This document shows positions 1 to 4,758 of a stretch of 5,087 nucleotides of DNA, one piece after another. The DNA is from Candidatus Woesearchaeota archaeon (GTDB lineage Archaea > Nanobdellota > Nanobdellia > Woesearchaeales > GW2011-AR4): positions 1 to 5,087 of the forward strand of contig JACOZO010000077.1 of NCBI GenBank assembly GCA_016181325.1, in the 5' to 3' direction. Every line of letters starts with the position of its first letter. The first letter of the stretch is position 1. The translations under genes were made by a program, and so were the position numbers. The notes beneath the pieces were generated by a model that saw only the letters and a program-made list of their open reading frames with translations, was not told the origin of the DNA and ran no database searches.

Positions 1-240
1 CAATTTGTCTCAATTGACATGGACTCAAAAATTGCAGAGAAGACAGGGCAGTATATGGCAAGTCTGATAAGCAAAGGGAGGATTATAGAATATCCGGATA
101 TCGTGATTGCAGCCACATTCACCGCAGTAGGCGGGAATTATCTGATAACACTAAATAAGTCACATTTTGAGTCAATTCCCCAATTAAAAAGCAAGGTTTT
201 TACACCAAGGGAATTCAGTGAGGAAATGCCAAGAACTTAA
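1..240 (+). CDS. VapC/FitB-like PIN-domain ribonuclease, C-terminal part (5' end outside window)
   Basis: The reading frame is open from the first base and ends with TAA at 238-240, so the ATG at 19 is probably internal and only the last ~79 residues are present. They match the end of a PIN domain: an SIDMDSKIAEKTG helix, then YPDIVIAATF, where the Asp is a metal-binding acidic residue, then YLITLNKSHFESI, the usual last strand with Asn in the position often held by Asp. PIN proteins of this type are Mg-dependent endoribonucleases and most act as the toxin of VapBC pairs. The antitoxin would be expected upstream, beyond the window edge, and none is visible downstream. I see no frameshift in the visible part. 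The family assignment is fairly secure; a toxin role is inferred from the family only. Confidence 0.8.
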   Translation, partial: QFVSIDMDSKIAEKTGQYMASLISKGRIIEYPDIVIAATFTAVGGNYLITLNKSHFESIPQLKSKVFTPREFSEEMPRT

Positions 241-333
241 ATCATTTTATTTTATTCGTTTTTAAGTAGTAATGTCAATGATCGTAGGTTAAGTATGATG
301 ACTTGTAGGCTTAAAGATATATATTGCATCACA

Positions 334-348
334 GAAAATTATATAAAT
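334..348 (+). promoter_or_regulatory. candidate archaeal BRE/TATA promoter for the ftsZ leader
   Basis: GAAAA (334-338), resembling a purine-rich BRE, is followed by TTATATAAAT (339-348), a good archaeal TATA box. The expected start is about 25 bases downstream, near 370-375, just ahead of three hairpins. This would give ftsZ a leader of roughly 235 nt. Weaker AT-rich alternatives lie at 504-517 (GGGAAATATATATG) and 549-556 (CTATAAAA), which would give shorter leaders. The call rests on sequence resemblance only. Confidence 0.45.
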
Positions 349-384
349 TTGCGTGTCAGCGGATATTGAATAAAAAGATTAGAT

Positions 385-410
385 TTGAGTTTTTTTGGCG
401 AAAAACTCAA
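385..410 (+). repeat. leader hairpin 1, 10-bp perfect stem, TTGGCG loop
   Basis: TTGAGTTTTT (385-394) pairs perfectly with AAAAACTCAA (401-410) around the hexaloop TTGGCG (395-400). It overlaps a CAATCGATTG palindrome at 408-417. It lies about 10-15 bases after the predicted start from the 339-348 TATA box. No T-run follows the stem directly, so it does not look like a simple terminator. Confidence 0.6.
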
Positions 411-431
411 TCGATTGTTTGTGTTGTAATT

Positions 432-448
432 GTTTTTTAGGGAAAAAC
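432..448 (+). repeat. leader hairpin 2, imperfect copy of hairpin 1 core
   Basis: GTTTTT (432-437) pairs with AAAAAC (443-448) around TAGGG. The segment 432-449 is an imperfect direct repeat of 389-407: a T-run, a short G-rich loop, then AAAAACT. This suggests hairpins 1 and 2 are related units. The stem is short and AT-rich, so its stability alone is weak evidence. Confidence 0.4.
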
Positions 449-460
449 TGTGAAACCATT

Positions 461-492
461 GTTTTAAAGCTTATTGGCGTAAGCTGTAAAAC
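461..492 (+). repeat. leader hairpin 3, long stem with the same TTGGCG loop
   Basis: GTTTTA (461-466) pairs with TAAAAC (487-492). After one A/G mismatch (467/486), AGCTTA (468-473) pairs with TAAGCT (480-485). The loop, TTGGCG at 474-479, is identical to that of hairpin 1, although the stems differ in sequence. This pattern of different stems carrying the same hexaloop is what a conserved protein- or RNA-recognition loop would look like. Confidence 0.55.
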
Positions 493-592
493 GACTTCTA
501 GTAGGGAAATATATATGCTTGGATTTAAACATTTCGGTAGTTTAAACACTATAAAACAATATATATTTTCCAATAGATATACACAAAGCACA

Positions 593-600
593 AGAGGGGG
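593..600 (+). promoter_or_regulatory. ribosome binding site of ftsZ
   Basis: AGAGGGGG ends five bases before the ATG at 606. It is a purine-rich Shine-Dalgarno-type sequence at normal spacing and fixes the ftsZ start, even though the transcript probably also has a long leader. Confidence 0.65.
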
Positions 601-605
601 TTAAA

Positions 606-1709
606 ATGGAATTTACAGCAGGGGATGCAGGTCAGCAAAAAGCTGAGTTCAATAAAGACGGCTTGGTAGGAGAAACTAACATCAAGGTCATAGGCGTGGG
701 CGGTGCCGGGAATAACATGGTCAGCTGGCTCTATAAAAAAGGGATCAAAGGAGCTGAGATACTGGCATGCAACACTGACAAGCAGCATTTGGGAGTGATT
801 GACGCTGACAAGAAATTTCTTATTGGCACCGGCGTTACAAGAGGCCTTGGCTGCGGCGGCTTTCCTGAGAAAGGGGCTGAATCTGCCAAGGAAAGCATGC
901 AGGAGATAAAGTCAGCGTTGAAAGGCACTGACATGGTATTCGTATGCGCGGGCCTTGGTGGAGGCACAGGAACAGGCGCTGCTCCAGTCATTGCCCAGAC
1001 TGCCAAAGATATATCTTCAATAGTCATTGGCACTGTCACGATGCCTTTCAAGATCGAGAGGGCAAGAATCGACAAGGCCGAATTTGCGCTCAGGCAGCTC
1101 AGCAAGATATGCGACACAGTCATAGTGATTGACAACAACAGGCTTGTCCAGATTGCAGGGAATCTGCCGCTGAGGCAGGCATTTTCAGTTGCCAACGAGC
1201 TTCTTGCTACAATGCTCAAGGGCATAGTGGAAACCATAGCTGTTCCAAGCCTGGTAAACCTTGATTTTGCAGACGTAAAGGCCATAATGGCAGATGGAGG
1301 AGTAGCAGCCATCGGAGTCGGGACATCTGACACCAACAGCCGCGTTGAAGAAGCAGTCCGCGGCGCATTGGGAAATCCTCTGATAGAAGTCAATTATGAG
1401 GGCGCTACAGGAGCGCTCATACAGATTGTCGGCGGAGAGGACATGACACTGGATGACATCAACAAGGCCGGCGAGCTTGTCACTGCAAGCCTTGACGAGA
1501 ACGCAAACGTGATCTGGGGAGCCAGGGTGGATCCGAGCATGAAAGGAAGGATCACCGTAATGACAATAATAACAGGAGTGTCAAGCCCGTGGATTATGGG
1601 CAAGACCGGAAAGGCTGCGCATTATGCGCCTTCGCAAAGCCCGAATCAGCAGGTTCAGCCTCAAAAAGTGCAGATTGACGAGGAGCTGGGCATAGAGGTA
1701 GTAAGCTGA
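606..1709 (+). CDS. ftsZ: cell division GTPase FtsZ, archaeal type
   Basis: This 367-residue tubulin-family GTPase polymerises into the division ring at the membrane. All diagnostic parts are visible: the T1 loop IGVGGAGNN (residues 29-37), CNTDKQHL (55-62), the tubulin signature LGGGTGTG (117-124), TMPFKIERAR (145-154), and the T7 catalytic loop NLDFADVK (218-225) with both Asp residues. It should therefore be hydrolysis-competent, unlike many CetZ or FtsZ-like paralogues. The GFPEKGAESAKES segment (85-97) and the core end near SPWIMG (327-332) are characteristic of archaeal FtsZ. A short Gln/Pro-rich linker (about 342-355) leads to an acidic tail ending LGIEVVS, a probable partner-binding peptide. 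An unstructured leader of about 25 residues precedes the core. The start is supported by the AGAGGGGG site. The gene stands alone between a structured leader and a terminator. I do not assign it to the FtsZ1 or FtsZ2 paralogue. Confidence 0.97.
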   Translation: MEFTAGDAGQQKAEFNKDGLVGETNIKVIGVGGAGNNMVSWLYKKGIKGAEILACNTDKQHLGVIDADKKFLIGTGVTRGLGCGGFPEKGAESAKESMQEIKSALKGTDMVFVCAGLGGGTGTGAAPVIAQTAKDISSIVIGTVTMPFKIERARIDKAEFALRQLSKICDTVIVIDNNRLVQIAGNLPLRQAFSVANELLATMLKGIVETIAVPSLVNLDFADVKAIMADGGVAAIGVGTSDTNSRVEEAVRGALGNPLIEVNYEGATGALIQIVGGEDMTLDDINKAGELVTASLDENANVIWGARVDPSMKGRITVMTIITGVSSPWIMGKTGKAAHYAPSQSPNQQVQPQKVQIDEELGIEVVS

Positions 1710-1741
1710 AATGGAAACTCACGTTCACCCCTTTAGTCTTT

Positions 1742-1800
1742 GTGGTTTTTTTCTTTACCTTCATTAAAAACCACCCCCAACGTTTTAAAATGAAGGTAAA
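1742..1800 (+). promoter_or_regulatory. two overlapping, mutually exclusive hairpins after ftsZ
   Basis: Hairpin A pairs GTGGTTTTT (1742-1750) with AAAAACCAC (1766-1774), 9 bp perfect. Hairpin B pairs TTTACCTTCATT (1754-1765) with AATGAAGGTAAA (1789-1800), 12 bp perfect, and can gain four further A-T pairs (1766-1769 with 1783-1786) across a two-base bulge. Hairpin A's right arm uses 1766-1769 and its loop holds the left arm of B, so both cannot form fully together. B ends just before the terminator stem. The layout resembles an attenuator or a processing site in the ftsZ 3' UTR. Function is inferred. Confidence 0.5.
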
Positions 1801-1803
1801 CCC

Positions 1804-1840
1804 AATCCCCTTGAAAAAGGGGATTTTTTTCTTTTTTTTT
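1804..1840 (+). terminator. intrinsic-type terminator of ftsZ
   Basis: AATCCCCTT (1804-1812) pairs perfectly with AAGGGGATT (1817-1825) around a GAAA (GNRA) tetraloop. A T-tract follows (1824-1830, one C, then nine T at 1832-1840). It lies about 95 bases past the ftsZ stop. The T-runs alone would suit archaeal termination, and the hairpin makes it look like a bacterial intrinsic terminator too. Confidence 0.8.
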
Positions 1841-1894
1841 AGGGTATGATTTTAGGATATTATTTTGATCGATTATCTGTTTCTCGGCGTACAT

Positions 1895-1910
1895 AAAGTG
1901 CTAGTACTTT
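1895..1910 (+). promoter_or_regulatory. 16-bp imperfect palindrome, possible operator
   Basis: AAAGTGCTAGTACTTT is a near-perfect dyad centred on CTAG, with one G/T mismatch pair. It sits about 45 bases upstream of the TATA box of the protease gene. The position suits an upstream regulator site, but a chance palindrome in AT-rich DNA is possible. Confidence 0.25.
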
Positions 1911-1950
1911 GCATAGAGTTTTTCCAAAAAACTTACTAATAAGTAGTAAA

Positions 1951-1960
1951 ATATTTAAAA
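1951..1960 (+). promoter_or_regulatory. candidate archaeal TATA box of the metalloprotease gene
   Basis: ATATTTAAAA is preceded by A-rich sequence. Transcription from it would begin about 25 bases downstream, at or within a few bases of the ATG at 1984, which would give a leaderless mRNA. This supports choosing 1984 over the upstream in-frame ATG at 1909. Confidence 0.45.
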
Positions 1961-1969
1961 GGAGTGCAG

Positions 1970-1984
1970 ATGCTGGTTCTTTAA
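1970..1984 (+). other. four-codon mini-ORF (M-L-V-L-stop) overlapping the protease start
   Basis: GGAG at 1961-1964 precedes an ATG at 1970 by five bases. That frame reads Met-Leu-Val-Leu and stops with TAA at 1982-1984, whose last A is the first base of the protease ATG (TAATG). If the transcript starts upstream of 1961, ribosomes loaded here would terminate exactly on the protease start and could reinitiate. If transcription starts near 1984, the mini-ORF is not transcribed and the match is chance. Confidence 0.3.
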
Positions 1985-2973
1985 TGAATAGAAGAAGAGC
2001 AATTATAGGAATGCTAGGACTTGGAAGCTTGTTTTTAGGTGGAAAGATTTTATTATCTTCAGGTAGGGAGAATGATAGAAATATTCCTAACAATCAGTCA
2101 CTTGAAGATCTTGCTAAGAGATTTTCTGGATTTCCAGATAGTGTTCAATCTCAAATTTTAGGAGATTTAAGGGGATATGTGTTATCACAGACGGAAATTG
2201 GAGCCCAGATTCAGTCTGCATTCTCCTCTATTGATGTGCCTGAAGTTGTTGATACTAGCCTGCCACAGGGAAGATTTGAATATTTGCCCTATTCTAATGA
2301 GATAATGTATTGTGTTTCTTCTAACAACTTGCAAATACGGCAATATCTACAAGGAGTTCCCATATTGTTTGGAGAAGCTCATGAACATCTTCATGCAATC
2401 CAGGATCGTGAATCTAAATGGGATAGATTTGAGAACTTCTTTAGAGATTTTGTTCCTGAAAGTCATGCTGCAACACTAGAGATTATTTTCCCAGCTAAGA
2501 AAGTAAGGGAATTTTCACTATACTGGTTGAACAAACCATCTGCCTCGGACCAAGAGGCTATTAATGGATTTTTAGGGCTGTGGAATCAATATATTTCTGC
2601 ATGGGCTGAAAGAAAAGTAATCTATGAAGTGCAGGCCTATTTGGCATTTGAACCGTATACGAATGCTCAAGGATTGTATCAAAGAATAATGACAGCTCAA
2701 CAGGCTGTTTCTGAAGTCAGAAGGGATTTATTTAATGATGTATTTGAACTCACAATTGAACTTTATGGTTTAGTTGATCCTGTTCAGGCTGCTATATTCG
2801 CTGGCAGGAATGCTGATTCATTGCAGGCATATAAATCCGCTATTGAGAGATTGAAATTCGAATATGGTGTTTCAGATGCTTATTCTCGTGGTCTAGGGCG
2901 TCAACATAGGTTACAAAAAGAAGTACAAGGCATTGCTTATAGAGCGAAGCGAATTATCTTGGATCACCAATAA
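1984..2973 (+). CDS. putative exported HExxH zinc metalloprotease, unrecognised family
   Basis: I do not recognise this 329-residue protein as a named family. The N-terminus MNRRRAIIGMLGLGS followed by a hydrophobic stretch to about residue 24 resembles a Tat signal or an uncleaved membrane anchor; no clear AxA cleavage site is seen. The frame extends upstream to an ATG at 1909, but that would bury the signal inside the protein, so 1984 is chosen. Residues 130-141 (GEAHEHLHAIQD) contain HExxH (His133, Glu134, His137) in the HExxHAxQD setting seen in some zincin peptidases. Candidate third zinc ligands are Glu166 (in SHAATLE) or Glu215/Glu223 in YEVQAYLAFE. The protein is soluble apart from the N-terminus and rich in predicted helices. 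It is more AT-rich than ftsZ, from which it is separated by a strong terminator. The metal site is seen in the sequence; proteolysis is inferred and no substrate can be named. Confidence 0.65.
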   Translation: MNRRRAIIGMLGLGSLFLGGKILLSSGRENDRNIPNNQSLEDLAKRFSGFPDSVQSQILGDLRGYVLSQTEIGAQIQSAFSSIDVPEVVDTSLPQGRFEYLPYSNEIMYCVSSNNLQIRQYLQGVPILFGEAHEHLHAIQDRESKWDRFENFFRDFVPESHAATLEIIFPAKKVREFSLYWLNKPSASDQEAINGFLGLWNQYISAWAERKVIYEVQAYLAFEPYTNAQGLYQRIMTAQQAVSEVRRDLFNDVFELTIELYGLVDPVQAAIFAGRNADSLQAYKSAIERLKFEYGVSDAYSRGLGRQHRLQKEVQGIAYRAKRIILDHQ

Positions 2974-2984
2974 AAAAGAAGAAT

Positions 2985-3030
2985 ATATAGTAAGCGACCT
3001 AAATAATTATACATTAGTCGCTTACTATAT
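2985..3030. repeat. inverted repeat 1, 14-bp perfect stem
   Basis: ATATAGTAAGCGAC (2985-2998) pairs perfectly with GTCGCTTACTATAT (3017-3030). A single bulged C (2999) then allows three more pairs (3000-3002 with 3014-3016). It begins 11 bases after the protease stop. It could be a terminator or an mRNA-stabilising 3' hairpin, but no T-run follows on the plus strand. Confidence 0.6.
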
Positions 3031-3032
3031 CA

Positions 3033-3072
3033 GGAGGACATAAACTATTTTGTATAGATATTTATGTCCTCC
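3033..3072. repeat. inverted repeat 2, 12-bp perfect stem
   Basis: GGAGGACATAAA (3033-3044) pairs perfectly with TTTATGTCCTCC (3061-3072). CTAT (3045-3048) can add pairs with ATAG (3054-3057) across a three-base bulge. It starts two bases after inverted repeat 1, so the two hairpins are nearly coaxial. On the plus strand the left arm holds an anti-Shine-Dalgarno-complementary GGAGGA followed by no start codon. Confidence 0.6.
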
Positions 3073-3105
3073 GCTATAGCAAATGACACAGATATTTATA
3101 CAATA

Positions 3106-3126
3106 ATTTCAATTTGCAATTGAAAT
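3106..3126. repeat. inverted repeat 3, 9-bp stem with 3-base loop
   Basis: ATTTCAATT (3106-3114) pairs with AATTGAAAT (3118-3126) around TGC. It is AT-rich and short-looped, so it may equally be a palindromic binding site. It is the third inverted repeat between the convergent protease and dehydratase genes. The remainder, 3127-3205, shows no further structure or gene. Confidence 0.4.
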
Positions 3127-3205
3127 CTACGAACGATAGTGAGTATGGGTAGGTCTTTTGTCTGCGGGTATAGTTATTTTTAAATGTTTGATAATCACTT
3201 ATTTC

Positions 3206-3538
3206 TTAGCCTAAAATCTCATCAGCCTTTGCCGCAAAGACAAAGTCGCTTTCTGTCAGCCCGCCTATCTTATGCGTCCATAAAGTAAGCTTCACTTTCC
3301 TGAAGGCAAGAAGTATCTCGGGATGGTGGCCTTCCTCTTCTGCCAGCTCCCCGACTTTCACCGTGAAATCAAGGGCTTCCCTGAAATTCTTAAAGTTAAA
3401 GCTTTTCTCCAGGTGATGTTCGTCAATGGTTTGCCAGCCGCCCTCCAGTTCTTTGCCGTAGCCTTTCAACTTTTCTCCCTTGAGGGGCGGCACTCCCCCC
3501 CGGCAGGGAACGCATTTTTTTTGGGTAAGTTCGGTCAT
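3206..3538 (-). CDS. pterin-4a-carbinolamine dehydratase (PCD/PhhB family)
   Basis: This 110-residue enzyme (EC 4.2.1.96 family) dehydrates 4a-hydroxytetrahydropterin during cofactor recycling after aromatic amino acid hydroxylation. Some relatives instead serve molybdopterin-linked or regulatory roles. The N-terminus has the CVPCRGGVPPL block (residues 9-19) common in prokaryotic members. The catalytic core follows: EEEGHHPE (67-74) with the His pair at 71-72, then LTLWTHKIGGLTESDFVFAAKADEIL with the third His at 89. Length and all key residues are normal. The start at 3538 is preferred because an AGAAGG Shine-Dalgarno precedes it by seven bases; a longer frame to 3619 would run through the promoter. 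No hydroxylase gene lies nearby, so the physiological partner is unknown. A G7 and an A8 tract lie near the 5' end of the coding strand. Confidence 0.93.
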   Translation of the reverse strand: MTELTQKKCVPCRGGVPPLKGEKLKGYGKELEGGWQTIDEHHLEKSFNFKNFREALDFTVKVGELAEEEGHHPEILLAFRKVKLTLWTHKIGGLTESDFVFAAKADEILG

Positions 3539-3544
3539 AGAGTC

Positions 3545-3592
3545 CCTTCTTTCTGTTCGGGGAAATAAACGCTTACCGAATCTTTTTGTCAA
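3545..3592 (-). promoter_or_regulatory. sigma70-type promoter and RBS of the dehydratase gene
   Basis: On the minus strand TTGACA (3592-3587) is a perfect -35 box. A 17-base spacer (3586-3570) follows, then TTTATT (3569-3564) as a 4/6 -10 box. Transcription would start near 3557, giving a leader of about 19 nt that contains AGAAGG (3550-3545). The arrangement is bacterial in style. Confidence 0.5.
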
Positions 3593-3620
3593 CGGAAGAG
3601 GGACAAGCGAACTTTTCAAA

Positions 3621-3649
3621 TTGATTTTTCCATTTTTTCATGTTTTACT
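3621..3649 (+). promoter_or_regulatory. candidate extended -10 promoter of the 84-residue gene
   Basis: TTGATT (3621-3626) is followed by a 17-base spacer ending in TGT and then TTTACT (3644-3649), giving an extended -10 (TG at 3641-3642). The predicted start falls at about 3656-3657, on the ATG itself, so the mRNA would be leaderless or nearly so. This fits the absence of a Shine-Dalgarno sequence. It is divergent from the dehydratase promoter. Confidence 0.35.
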
Positions 3650-3656
3650 GTCACCC

Positions 3657-3911
3657 ATGCAACGGTCAATGACTTGGAGTGAAATTTGCCGGGCTTATCC
3701 CGATGAATGGGTGGCTGTGGTGGATTATAAGAGGGAAGGCCCTGTTGAAGTCAGCGGGACCGTTGTGGGTCATGCGTCGGAAAAAACCCAATTTTATGCA
3801 TCGATGGGTCAACGCGTTGAAAAATATGACCGAGTGGCCGTGCGTTATACCGGTGAATTGGTTCAAAAGACCGATCTTCCTTTGTTATGGCAGATTTTTC
3901 ATACCGCCTAG
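3657..3911 (+). CDS. small conserved-looking protein of unknown function
   Basis: This frame encodes 84 residues from ATG 3657, or 80 from ATG 3669, which begins MTWSEICRAYPDEWVAVVD. No Shine-Dalgarno precedes either start. The (M)xWxEICxxYPDEWV opening, a central SGTVVGH and a later VAVRYTGE look like a compact mixed alpha/beta domain. From memory, short proteins with a W-x-E-[IV]-C-x-x-[YF]-P-[DN]-[EQ]-W-V opening occur in several bacterial groups, some encoded beside retropepsin-like aspartic protease genes. No such neighbour is seen here, so I assign no function. Arg codons are mixed CGN types and Ile is ATT, unlike the AGG/ATA-rich ftsZ. The gene is divergent from the dehydratase and convergent with the tRNA. 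Being protein-like throughout, with a promoter, it is likely real. Confidence 0.7.
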   Translation: MQRSMTWSEICRAYPDEWVAVVDYKREGPVEVSGTVVGHASEKTQFYASMGQRVEKYDRVAVRYTGELVQKTDLPLLWQIFHTA

Positions 3912-3925
3912 ATAAGAGACTCATC

Positions 3926-3966
3926 ATCCTGCCGGCATTTATTCGGGGCAAACACGTGATCAGGAT
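3926..3966. repeat. weak inverted repeat between the 84-residue gene and the tRNA
   Basis: ATCCTG (3926-3931) and CAGGAT (3961-3966) are complementary across a 29-base loop that also contains GCCGGC. It lies between two convergent units and might help terminate either. There is no adjacent T-run on the plus strand, so the call is weak. Confidence 0.2.
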
Positions 3967-3984
3967 TTAATCATTCTATTTTTG

Positions 3985-4055
3985 TTGCCGGGCTTGGATT
4001 CGAACCAAGATTGCGTGGTTCAGAGCCACGATGCCTACCATTGGCAGACCCGGCA
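3985..4055 (-). tRNA. trnQ: tRNA-Gln (anticodon CUG)
   Basis: Read on the minus strand, all four arms fold without mismatch: acceptor TGCCGGG/CCCGGCA, D stem TGCC/GGCA with loop AATGGTA, anticodon stem CGTGG/CCACG with loop CTCTGAA (T33, anticodon CTG), a four-base variable region CAAT, and T stem CTTGG/CCAAG with loop TTCGAAT. The discriminator is A and CCA is not encoded (CAA follows), so CCA must be added after transcription. The total is 71 nt with no intron. The T1-A72 pair and the four-base CAAT variable region resemble bacterial tRNA-Gln. The 5' end is only four bases from the stop codon of the endonuclease gene on the same strand, so its promoter either lies inside that gene or is shared with it. 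Confidence 0.93.
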
Positions 4056-4059
4056 GACA

Positions 4060-4758
4060 TTAGTATTTTCTAAACTGCAACAGTTTTCGTATTTCCTCAA
4101 CCTCTTTTTTTCGTGAAATTTGGACTTTATAACCACTTGTATTAGGACGATAGCCTAACGCAATTAATAATCTGTGAACATTTTTTAGTAGGGACCGATT
4201 TCTGTTGTTGAAGATAAATTTATAGGTAGATGTAGGTCTATGAATACAATGGCATCCTTCAGCTTCGTATAAGCCTCTTAAATACCGAAGGATATAGTCT
4301 TCATTATTTAAAATCCATCTCGGGACATGAATTTTTTTCTTTTTGCGAGCCCCTGAGGGAATCCCCAGCCTCTTACTGATCTGTTTTTGGTAAATGGTTA
4401 TAGTAGTACAATTAGAATTCGTTCTTTTTGAGACCGTAGGTTTCTTATCAAATATTTTTTCTACCAATTTTGCGTATCGATTGATAAATTCTAAAGCGTC
4501 GCCATGGGAAAGAATCATTAGGACATCCGTTCTGGGAAATTTTCCAATGTGGCCGTCTCCCAAAATGACTCCAATAAGCTCTGCCAAATCACCATTCTTT
4601 TTTAGGGGCGGGTATGTTGACTTAATAATACCCAATCGCTTCATTTTTTTTCGCCACTGACAGAAGTTGTCAATTTTTCTTCGTTTCATTGTTTCTGAAA
4701 TCTTTCTTACAGAAGGGTGTGTTTCTTTGGTAAAACCCTTGCTCCAATTTGAAGACAT
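4060..4758 (-). CDS. free-standing LAGLIDADG homing endonuclease
   Basis: This 232-residue protein has two LAGLIDADG motifs, so one chain should form the pseudo-dimeric nuclease: LAELIGVILGDG (residues 58-69, catalytic Asp68) and YLRGLYEAEG (159-168, catalytic Glu167). Both acidic residues are kept, so it is probably active. Between them are ISKRLGIPSGARKKKK and VPRWIL; the C-terminus ends ISRKKEVEEIRKLLQFRKY, a pattern I associate with endonucleases scattered through candidate-phyla bacterial genomes. A basic N-terminal arm of about 57 residues (NWSKGFTKETHPSVRKISE...) may add DNA binding and supports the start at 4758, although no Shine-Dalgarno precedes it. Such enzymes make one long-site double-strand break and spread their own gene by repair. 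It is not inside an intron or intein: the adjacent tRNA is intact and no split host gene flanks it. Confidence 0.92.
   Translation of the reverse strand: MSSNWSKGFTKETHPSVRKISETMKRRKIDNFCQWRKKMKRLGIIKSTYPPLKKNGDLAELIGVILGDGHIGKFPRTDVLMILSHGDALEFINRYAKLVEKIFDKKPTVSKRTNSNCTTITIYQKQISKRLGIPSGARKKKKIHVPRWILNNEDYILRYLRGLYEAEGCHCIHRPTSTYKFIFNNRNRSLLKNVHRLLIALGYRPNTSGYKVQISRKKEVEEIRKLLQFRKY

Noticed and set aside
295..301. ATGATGA resembling a C box of an archaeal C/D-box RNA
   Set aside because: No CTGA D box at suitable distance and no C'/D' pair.
284..314. Short direct repeat GTAGGTTAA / GTAGGCTTAA
   Set aside because: Too short and only two imperfect copies; no array, so not a CRISPR.
395..604. 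69-residue plus-strand open frame with a Cys-rich start (DCLCCNCFLGKNCE), ending just before ftsZ
   Set aside because: No ribosome binding site, start lies inside a hairpin loop, composition looks like translated AT-rich hairpin sequence, and its end overlaps the ftsZ Shine-Dalgarno. The cysteines are probably chance.
731..1393. 220-residue open frame on the minus strand opposite ftsZ
   Set aside because: Antisense shadow of a strongly coding gene; Ser/Pro/Thr-rich product with no recognisable domain.
1909..1983. Upstream in-frame ATG at 1909 for the protease
   Set aside because: It would place the twin-arginine-like hydrophobic signal internally and run through the TATA box.
3539..3619. 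N-terminal extension of the dehydratase to an ATG at 3619
   Set aside because: It would translate through a good -35/-10 promoter, and the start at 3538 has its own Shine-Dalgarno and gives the normal family length.
3751..3951. Open frames on the minus strand and in the other plus frame overlapping the 84-residue gene
   Set aside because: Shadows of the coding frame; no start signals or recognisable domains.
3985..4758. Intron-encoded endonuclease within the tRNA
   Set aside because: The tRNA folds completely in 71 contiguous bases and the endonuclease lies entirely outside it.
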